This document shows positions 1 through 5,694 of a stretch of 5,694 nt of DNA, piece after piece. The notes under the pieces are model-generated. The model saw only the letters and a program-made list of their open reading frames with translations. It did no database searches and was not told where the DNA came from. The translations under genes and the position numbers were made by a program. The stretch lies in NCBI GenBank assembly GCA_030654635.1, contig JAURXE010000577.1, positions 1-5,694 of the forward strand, written 5' to 3'. This DNA comes from Pseudomonas sp. GTDB taxonomy: Bacteria > Pseudomonadota > Gammaproteobacteria > Pseudomonadales > Pseudomonadaceae. Numbering within the stretch: the stretch's first letter is position 1; every line of letters starts with the position of its first letter.

Positions 1-464
1 CCCTCGACGTACGGGCTTCGGGCAGTCAGCCGAGCCTGCTGGCGTTGGTCGGCGGCACGCAGATCAGCCTCAAGCTGCTGGCCAGCGATGGCCGCTGGCT
101 GACTCTGGAGCTGGATGGCATCCGCCGACGCATCGCCTATCAACACAACGGCGAGCAACTCTGGCTGTATGGCCAGCGCGGCAATCTGGAGTTAAGCGAT
201 GTCACCCACGAGCCGGTCGGCGGGCAGAACGCCGCCAGCTCCGGCACCGTCAAGGCGCCGATGGATGGCGCCATCGTCGAGGTGCTGGTCAACGAAGGTG
301 AGCGAGTCAGCAAAGGCCAGCTGCTGGTAGTGCTGGAGGCGATGAAGATGGAACACCCGATGAAAGCTGGCGCCGCCGGCATCGTCCGCCGTATCGGCGT
401 CAAGCAAGGCGAACAGGTCAAGAACCGTCAAGTCTTGGTGGAAATCGAAGCCGACGAGGCTTAA
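1..464 (+). CDS. atuF: Acyl-CoA carboxylase alpha (biotin) subunit, C-terminal part; probably geranyl-CoA carboxylase AtuF
   Basis: This is the 3' end of a gene that begins before the window. The reading frame is open from base 3 and ends at TAA 462-464, leaving 153 visible residues. The last 75 or so form a biotinyl domain with the diagnostic EAMKMEHPM motif; the Lys codon that would carry biotin is at 345-347 (visible residue 115, 38 residues before the C-terminus). The preceding 60 or so residues fit the linker region between the biotin carboxylase and biotinyl domains of 3-methylcrotonyl- or geranyl-CoA carboxylase alpha subunits. The family loads CO2 on biotin using ATP and bicarbonate, for transfer by a separate beta subunit. 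AtuF (acyclic terpene use) is preferred over LiuD (leucine breakdown) because an AtuG-like SDR follows, whereas liuD is normally followed by an HMG-CoA lyase gene. The biotin carboxylase domain is outside the window, so the substrate assignment is inference. Confidence 0.75.
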   Translation, partial: LDVRASGSQPSLLALVGGTQISLKLLASDGRWLTLELDGIRRRIAYQHNGEQLWLYGQRGNLELSDVTHEPVGGQNAASSGTVKAPMDGAIVEVLVNEGERVSKGQLLVVLEAMKMEHPMKAGAAGIVRRIGVKQGEQVKNRQVLVEIEADEA

Positions 465-465
465 G

Positions 466-568
466 CGTAGGGTGGTCAACCGCGAAGCGTTGGCCACCGA
501 TGATGGTTATTCCGCCTAATGCATATCCCGGTTAATTGGTGGCCAAGCTTCGCGTTGACCACCCTACG
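466..568. repeat. Large imperfect palindrome, MITE/REP-like interspersed element
   Basis: The left arm (466-498, 33 nt) and right arm (538-568, 31 nt) are inverted copies that differ only by two single-base insertions in the left arm. The outer 15 bases of each arm (CGTAGGGTGGTCAAC and its complement) pair perfectly. The 39-nt centre (499-537) is unpaired or weakly structured. The element begins 2 bp after the carboxylase stop codon and ends 30 bp before the SDR ribosome binding site. Ends of the type GTAGGGTGG...CCACCCTAC are typical of short interspersed palindromes common in Pseudomonas and related genomes. In RNA the element would form a stem of about 30 bp, able to affect mRNA stability or read-through between the two genes. 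No transposase is encoded and no clear target-site duplication is seen. Confidence 0.8.
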
Positions 569-597
569 TGACACAAAAATTCAATAACAATAATTTC

Positions 598-602
598 AGG
601 AG
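598..602 (+). promoter_or_regulatory. Ribosome binding site of the SDR gene
   Basis: AGGAG lies 6 nt before the ATG at 609. It fixes this start and lies outside the palindrome, so the hairpin would not hide it. The same stretch also contains an ATG at 568 in another frame, which has no such site and no family resemblance. Confidence 0.8.
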
Positions 603-608
603 CATCCC

Positions 609-1430
609 ATGTCACTGCAAGGCAAAACCCTGTTTATCACCGGCGCCAGCCGTGGCATCGGCCGTGAAATCGCCCTGCGTGCCGCCCGCGACGGCGCCAA
701 TATCGTTATCGGCGCCAAGAGCGCCGAAGCCCATCCCAAGTTGCCCGGCACCATTCACTCGGTGGCCGCCGAAGTTGAAGCCGCCGGCGGCAAGGCCCTG
801 GCCATACAGCTGGATGTGCGCGATGAAGCGGCGGTGAAAGTCGCCATGGCCCGCGCGGCCGAACACTTCGGCGGCATCGACGCAGTGATCAACAACGCCG
901 GCGCAATCAAACTGGTTGGCGTCGAAAAACTCGAACCCAAGCGCTATGACCTGATGTTCCAGATCAACACCCGCGCGGTGATGGTCTGCAGCCAGGCAGC
1001 CCTGCCCTACTTGAAAGAAAGCCGCGGGCATATCCTCAGCCTGTCGCCACCGCTGAATCTGGACCCCAAGTGGTTCGCCCAATACGGCCCCTACACCACC
1101 ACCAAATACGGCATGAGCATGCTGACGCTGGGCATGCACGAGGAGTTCAAGAAATACGGCATCAGCGTCAACGGCCTGTGGCCAAAAACCGTGATCGCCA
1201 CCGCCGCCATCGAGTTCGAACTGGGCGGCCAGCAAGCTTTCAAACACGCACGCCTGCCGACCATCATGGCCGACGCCGCTTACGCCATCCTGTCCAGCAC
1301 TGAACGCAGCATCAGCGGCCGCCTGCTGATCGACGAAGAGATTCTGCGCGAACAGGGCCAAAGCGACTTCGACCAATACCTCTTCGACCCAACCGCAGAA
1401 CGCTTAATGACCGACCTGTTTGTTGACTAG
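609..1430 (+). CDS. atuG: Short-chain dehydrogenase/reductase, AtuG / HSDL2-like
   Basis: A complete 273-residue NAD(P)-dependent oxidoreductase of the SDR family, predicted cytosolic with no signal peptide. Visible motifs are the nucleotide-binding TGASRGIG (11-18), the NNAG structural motif (95-98), the catalytic YTTTK (Tyr162, Lys166), and a Ser at 144 or 146 within SLSPPLN as the probable third catalytic residue. A Lys-Ser pair after the second beta strand (37-38) hints at NADP, but this is weak. The DGANIVIGAK, HPKLPGTIHS and SPPLNLDPKWF segments are characteristic of the HSDL2-like branch, to which AtuG of the P. aeruginosa acyclic terpene cluster also appears to belong. It follows the carboxylase in the same direction with a 144-bp gap holding the palindrome, so co-transcription is likely. 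The substrate is not shown by the sequence; a role in citronellol/geranyl-CoA catabolism is inferred from context. The family call is sure; the atuG symbol is likely. Confidence 0.82.
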   Translation: MSLQGKTLFITGASRGIGREIALRAARDGANIVIGAKSAEAHPKLPGTIHSVAAEVEAAGGKALAIQLDVRDEAAVKVAMARAAEHFGGIDAVINNAGAIKLVGVEKLEPKRYDLMFQINTRAVMVCSQAALPYLKESRGHILSLSPPLNLDPKWFAQYGPYTTTKYGMSMLTLGMHEEFKKYGISVNGLWPKTVIATAAIEFELGGQQAFKHARLPTIMADAAYAILSSTERSISGRLLIDEEILREQGQSDFDQYLFDPTAERLMTDLFVD

Positions 1431-1438
1431 CTCCGCAC

Positions 1439-1469
1439 CGCCCGCCCGCGCTCAGTCTGGGGGCGGGCG
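1439..1469. terminator. GC-rich hairpin between convergent genes
   Basis: CGCCCGCCC (1439-1447) pairs perfectly over 9 bp with GGGCGGGCG (1461-1469) around a 13-nt loop. It sits 8 bp after the SDR stop and 10 bp before the end of the DUF934 gene, where a bidirectional terminator would be expected. There is no T-run on either side, so it is not a textbook intrinsic terminator. It may instead act as a 3'-end stabiliser or a pause site. Confidence 0.45.
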
Positions 1470-1479
1470 TGGCGACGAC

Positions 1480-1988
1480 TCAGCCGCGCCGGCGAAACAG
1501 CGGTAGCGGCTCCAGCACCGAGGGGGCGTATTGCACGCTGATGCCGGCCAGGCCCTTGAGCGCGTCCTCGACCGATTTGTCGGCGCGCACGGCAAAGGCA
1601 TCGAAACCGCAGTGGCGCATATGGCTGAGCTGATCGCGCAGCACATCGCCCACGGCGCGCAACTCCCCCCGCCAACCCAGCCGACTGCGTAAGGCATAGG
1701 CCTGGCTATAACCACGGCCATCGGCAAAACCGGGAAACTCCAGGGCAATCAGGGGTAACACGCCAAGCCAAGGTTGTAGCGTCTGCGGTTCATCGTCCGG
1801 CGCCAGGCAGACGCCATGGAGGCTGGGCTGTTGGCCGGCCAGCACCGGCGCCGGCGCCCACTCACGCCAGAGCGCCAAGGGTAGAATCAGCGGCCCGGCG
1901 GGCCACTCGCCAACGCTGTCGCGCAGTAGCGTCCAGGCATCGTCAGTGATAATCCGGGCCTGGCCGGCCGTCAGTTTGATCAGATTAT

Positions 1989-1992
<4 letters not shown>
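1480..1992 (-). CDS. DUF934 family protein, cysI-associated, function unknown
   Basis: A 170-residue soluble protein with no signal peptide or membrane segment. The conserved core of the DUF934 family is visible as FPGFADGRGYSQAYALRSR (86-104) and GDVLRDQLSHMRHCGFDAF (115-133). The N-terminal half is less characteristic. Its ATG overlaps the cysI stop as ATGA (1989-1992), and AGGAA (1998-2002 on the minus strand) lies 5 nt upstream within the cysI end, so translation is probably coupled. The family is commonly annotated as a putative oxidoreductase involved in sulfite reduction, on the strength of its fixed position after cysI. No cofactor-binding motif is evident here, so enzymatic activity is unproven; an accessory role to CysI is equally possible. 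Confidence 0.85.
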
Positions 1993-3653
<1,661 letters not shown>

Positions 3654-3660
3654 CGAGGCA

Positions 3661-3664
3661 CTCC
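3661..3664 (-). promoter_or_regulatory. Ribosome binding site of cysI
   Basis: On the minus strand GGAG lies 7 nt before the ATG at 3653, supporting that start and a protein N-terminus of MYQYDEHDR. Confidence 0.7.
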
Positions 3665-3752
3665 ATCAAAACCAGACCGCCACGCTGCGCAGGCTCGCTC
3701 CCGCTGCGGCGATTGGCGTGAAAGCGAAGACTATGCCCGGCCCCGGAGCGGC

Positions 3753-3766
3753 AAAACAGACTCAGA
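3753..3766 (-). repeat. 14-bp inverted repeat, cysI-proximal copy; candidate operator
   Basis: The plus strand reads AAAACAGACTCAGA, so the minus strand reads TCTGAGTCTGTTTT toward cysI. It is an exact inverted copy of 3893-3906, with 126 bp between the two. Its downstream edge is 99 bp from the cysI start codon. The TGTTTT end would sit at the -35 position relative to CATAGT. Candidate activator or repressor site; the binding protein is unknown. Confidence 0.6.
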
Positions 3767-3818
3767 CAACGCCGAAAAATACGGATCAACTGGCTCTCGC
3801 CACCCCCCCTCCAGCAGG

Positions 3819-3834
3819 ACTGCCGCCCGGCAGT
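3819..3834. other. Small hairpin in the divergent intergenic region
   Basis: ACTGCC (3819-3824) and GGCAGT (3829-3834) pair over 6 bp around a GCCC loop. It lies midway between the two 14-bp repeat copies. There is no T-run, so it is not a terminator by itself. It may be chance in GC-rich DNA or part of a protein site. Confidence 0.3.
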
Positions 3835-3892
3835 AGGCCGCGCCGCTGCACAACCGCACGCCACGCCATCTGCTCCGCTTTTTATTTGATTT

Positions 3893-3906
3893 TCTGAGTC
3901 TGTTTT
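3893..3906 (+). repeat. 14-bp inverted repeat, ccoG-proximal copy; candidate operator
   Basis: TCTGAGTCTGTTTT on the plus strand, identical to the minus-strand sequence in front of cysI. Its downstream edge is 60 bp before the ccoG start codon. The TGTTTT end would sit at the -35 position relative to GATCAT (3924-3929). It overlaps the start of the dyad at 3900-3914, which is present only in this copy. Confidence 0.6.
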
Positions 3907-3914
3907 CAATACAG
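3900..3914 (+). promoter_or_regulatory. 15-bp dyad CTGT-N7-ACAG upstream of ccoG
   Basis: CTGTTTTCAATACAG is symmetric at 12 of its 14 non-central positions (CTGT.TT.AA.ACAG). It overlaps the ccoG-proximal 14-mer by 7 bp and lies about 50 bp before the start codon, a normal place for an operator. The arrangement would suit a dimeric regulator such as a LysR- or GntR-type protein. It is not found in the cysI-proximal copy. Confidence 0.4.
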
Positions 3915-3966
3915 CTGCGCCGCGATCATTTGCCTCATCCGTTTTAAGCTCCCTGGGGCCGCCCGC

Positions 3967-5382
3967 ATGACCGACCGTATTCCCGCCACGCTGATCGACA
4001 CTATTGACCCGCGCAACCCGATCCGCCTGACACCGGCCCAGGCCGGCGGCGCCATTCATACCCGCAGCTTCACCGGGCTGTTTCGCAACCTGCGGCTGTA
4101 CGGCGCCGGCACGTTGTTCTTACTGTTTTTCGGCACCCCCTGGCTCGACTGGGGCAATCACCAGGCCGTGCTCTGGGACCTGAGCAACAGCCAGATCTAC
4201 CTGTTCGGCCTGACCCTCTGGCCGCAAGACTTCATCCTGCTCTCGGCGCTGCTGATCATCGCCGCCTTCGGCCTGTTCTTTATCACTGTGCTGGCAGGCC
4301 GCGTCTGGTGCGGCTACACCTGCCCGCAAAGCGTCTGGACCTGGCTGTTTATGTGGGTGGAAAAAACCGTCGAGGGTGAGCGCAACCAGCGCATCAAGCT
4401 GGATGCCGCGCCCTGGAGCCTCAACAAAGTATTCCGGCGCAGCGCCAAGCACGGCCTCTGGCTGACCGCGAGCCTGCTCACGGCGCTGACCTTCGTCGGC
4501 TACCTGACGCCAATCCGGCCACTCGCCGGCGAGCTGATCAACTTTGATCTGGCCCTCAGCAGCGGCTTCTGGCTTTTGTTCTTTACCACCCTCACCTACC
4601 TGAATGCCGGCTGGATGCGCGAGCAGGTGTGCCTGCACATGTGCCCTTACGCGCGCTTTCAAAGCGTGATGTTTGACCACAACACCCTCAACGTCGCCTA
4701 CGACAGCAACCGTGGTGAAGGCCGCGGCTCACGTAAAAAAGGCGCCGACTATCAGGCCGAGGGGCTGGGTGATTGCCTCGACTGCAGCCTCTGCGTGCAG
4801 GTCTGCCCGACCGGCATCGACATCCGCGACGGTCTGCAACTGGCCTGCATCAGTTGCGGCGCCTGCATTGATGCCTGCGACAGCGTGATGGACAAAATGG
4901 ACTACCCCCGTGGCCTGGTGCGCTACGCCAGTGAAAACAGCCTGGCCGGCGGCAAAACCCAGCTGCTGCGACCGCGCCTGCTCGGCTACGCCGCTACTTT
5001 GTTGCTGATGCTCGGCGCCTTCGTCTGGGCGCTGGAGACCCGCACCCTGGTGTCGCTGGACGTGGCCAAGGACCGCACTATGTTTCGCGAAAACTCCCAG
5101 GGGCAAATCGAGAACATCTACAGCCTGAAGGTCATCAACAAAACCCAGCAAGCCCATCGCTATACCGTCGCCCTAGCCGACGCGGCACACTTAGAGTTAC
5201 AGGGCGCCCGCGAACTGCAACTGGCCCCCGGCGAGATACGCAGCCTGGCGGTGAGCGTGGTGCTGACCGGCGAGCCCGCCGCCAGCACGCCAGAACCGAT
5301 CAGTTTCCGCCTGACCGACCTCGACGAGCCAAGCAGCAGCGTCAGCACCGCCAGCGTCTTTGTCGCCCCACGGCAGCGCTAG
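3967..5382 (+). CDS. ccoG: CcoG/FixG/RdxA-family membrane polyferredoxin (cbb3 oxidase accessory protein)
   Basis: A complete 471-residue inner-membrane iron-sulfur protein of normal family length. Likely membrane segments are at about 44-58, 84-110, 162-181, 198-212 and 338-356. Conserved cysteines are CGYTCPQ (C115, C119) and CLHMCPYARFQ (C222, C226). Two ferredoxin-type [4Fe-4S] motifs follow: C270/C273/C276 with C280, and C294/C297/C300 with C304. A C-terminal Ig-like domain (about 365-468) would be periplasmic. CcoG proteins are known as cupric reductases that help load copper into cbb3 cytochrome oxidase. Here no ccoNOQP, ccoH, ccoI or ccoS is adjacent; the neighbours are cysI (divergent) and a MocR-type regulator 7 bp downstream, so this may be a second copy with a different job. 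The start at 3967 has only a weak GGGG site (3955-3958), but the next in-frame Met is residue 129, and the N-terminus with its FTGLFRNLR segment fits the family. Confidence 0.88.
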   Translation: MTDRIPATLIDTIDPRNPIRLTPAQAGGAIHTRSFTGLFRNLRLYGAGTLFLLFFGTPWLDWGNHQAVLWDLSNSQIYLFGLTLWPQDFILLSALLIIAAFGLFFITVLAGRVWCGYTCPQSVWTWLFMWVEKTVEGERNQRIKLDAAPWSLNKVFRRSAKHGLWLTASLLTALTFVGYLTPIRPLAGELINFDLALSSGFWLLFFTTLTYLNAGWMREQVCLHMCPYARFQSVMFDHNTLNVAYDSNRGEGRGSRKKGADYQAEGLGDCLDCSLCVQVCPTGIDIRDGLQLACISCGACIDACDSVMDKMDYPRGLVRYASENSLAGGKTQLLRPRLLGYAATLLLMLGAFVWALETRTLVSLDVAKDRTMFRENSQGQIENIYSLKVINKTQQAHRYTVALADAAHLELQGARELQLAPGEIRSLAVSVVLTGEPAASTPEPISFRLTDLDEPSSSVSTASVFVAPRQR

Positions 5383-5389
5383 TGATCGC

Positions 5390-5694
5390 ATGCAGGCCAA
5401 TCAGCCCGTAAAGTATCCGCCTCCAGCACAGTCTTTGATGGGCTCCGAGCGGATGAAACGTTACGAACAATTTGCCGAGCAGATTGCCGAGCTGATTCGC
5501 AGCGGGGTGCTGGCGCCCGGCGAAAAAGCCCCTTCGGTGCGCCAGGCCAGCCGCACTTACGGGGTCAGCCCCTCGACGGTATTCCAAGCCTACTACCTGC
5601 TGGAAGATCGTGGGCTGATTCAGGCGCGGCCGCGCTCCGGCTACTTCGTCCGCGCGCAGGCCCAACGGCCGCTGCCGGAGCCGCAACTGAGCAA
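5390..5694 (+). CDS. GntR/MocR-family transcriptional regulator, N-terminal part (cut by window end)
   Basis: The frame is open from 5390 to the window end, giving 101 codons with no stop. The visible part is a GntR-type winged helix-turn-helix: YEQFAEQIAELIRSG (helix 1), then PGEKAPSVRQASRTYGVSPSTV (recognition helix region), then LEDRGLIQARPRSGYFVRA (wing). The PRSGYFV wing is typical of MocR-type regulators, which carry a PLP-dependent aminotransferase-like domain after a linker. That domain would lie beyond the window, so MocR is likely but not proven. The start is uncertain: ATGs at 5390, 5438 and 5453 are all in frame and none has a good ribosome binding site. The first gives a proline-containing extension and starts 7 bp after the ccoG stop, which suggests co-transcription. 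A regulator of the upstream gene or of the divergent promoter region is an obvious possibility, but this is inferred from position only. Confidence 0.82.
   Translation, partial: MQANQPVKYPPPAQSLMGSERMKRYEQFAEQIAELIRSGVLAPGEKAPSVRQASRTYGVSPSTVFQAYYLLEDRGLIQARPRSGYFVRAQAQRPLPEPQLS

Larger units (their letters stand above)
3654..3966. promoter_or_regulatory. Divergent cysI / ccoG promoter region
   Basis: A 313-bp stretch with no credible gene. The part next to ccoG (about 3878-3914) is A/T-rich and contains TTTTTATTTGATTTT, unlike the GC-rich surroundings, as expected of a promoter. It holds a 14-bp inverted repeat (3753-3766 and 3893-3906), a dyad at 3900-3914, a small hairpin at 3819-3834 and a C-run at 3803-3809. 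Possible -10 hexamers are CATAGT on the minus strand (3730-3735, toward cysI) and GATCAT on the plus strand (3924-3929, toward ccoG). Each lies exactly 17 bp from the TGTTTT end of a repeat copy and each matches TATAAT at 4 of 6 positions. Start sites are not proven. Confidence 0.6.

Noticed and set aside
568..837. An 89-codon open frame overlapping the start of the SDR
   Set aside because: It is out of frame with the SDR, has a Pro/Ala/Ser-rich translation and no ribosome binding site. It begins in the last base of the palindrome.
612..1376. A 254-codon open frame on the minus strand, antisense to the SDR gene
   Set aside because: It has a biased composition (Gly, Ala, Gln, Phe) and no motifs, and the plus strand carries a complete SDR with all catalytic motifs.
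1474..1483. Third copy of the 14-mer core (GACTCAG) near the end of the DUF934 gene
   Set aside because: Only 7 bases match and it lies over a stop codon between convergent genes, so chance is the simplest explanation.
3784..3795. Possible IHF site beginning GATCAA in the intergenic region
   Set aside because: The downstream TTR part of the consensus is missing.
3886..3899. Possible ANR/FNR box upstream of ccoG beginning with TTGAT
   Set aside because: Only the left half-site is present; the right half reads TGAGT instead of ATCAA. Another ATCAA at 3784-3788 also lacks a matching left half.

Overview
The window looks like chromosomal DNA of a Pseudomonas-type gammaproteobacterium. The basis is high GC content, strong G/C bias at third codon positions, an atuF-atuG-like gene pair, a NirA-type cysI followed by a DUF934 gene (a pairing known from pseudomonads), and an interspersed palindromic element with GTAGGGTGG-type ends. 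This placement is inference from gene content; no rRNA or tRNA is present to confirm it.

Layout. (1) Positions 1-464, + strand: the 3' end of a biotin-dependent acyl-CoA carboxylase alpha subunit, with its biotinyl domain, probably AtuF. (2) Positions 466-568: a roughly 103-bp imperfect palindrome that looks like a MITE or REP-type repeat. (3) Positions 609-1430, + strand: a complete short-chain dehydrogenase of the HSDL2/AtuG type. (4) Positions 1439-1469: a GC-rich hairpin between convergent genes. (5) Positions 1480-1992, - strand: a DUF934 protein, overlapping by 4 bp the stop of (6) cysI at 1989-3653, - strand, a siroheme/[4Fe-4S] sulfite reductase. (7) Positions 3654-3966: a 313-bp divergent intergenic region with a perfect 14-bp inverted repeat, one copy in front of each flanking gene. 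(8) Positions 3967-5382, + strand: a CcoG/FixG/RdxA-family membrane polyferredoxin. (9) From 5390 to the window end, + strand: the N-terminal winged helix of a GntR/MocR-type regulator, cut by the window edge.

How the genes may work together. The left third is the tail of an acyclic terpene (citronellol/geranyl-CoA) degradation operon: the carboxylase acts on geranyl-CoA, and the SDR is a conserved cluster member of uncertain substrate. The middle is assimilatory sulfite reduction: CysI reduces sulfite to sulfide, and the DUF934 protein is a translationally coupled partner of unknown function. The right third pairs a CcoG-like protein with a MocR-type regulator, in a place where no ccoNOQP or ccoHIS genes are visible.

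The most interesting signal is in the divergent cysI-ccoG region. The same 14-mer reads toward each gene, and each copy is followed at the same 17-bp distance by a hexamer matching the -10 consensus at 4 of 6 positions. This suggests one regulator acting on both the sulfite reductase and the ccoG-like gene, and raises the possibility that this CcoG paralogue serves sulfur or redox metabolism rather than only cbb3 oxidase assembly. This is a hypothesis from sequence layout only. No CRISPR array, transposase, phage gene or structural RNA gene was recognised.
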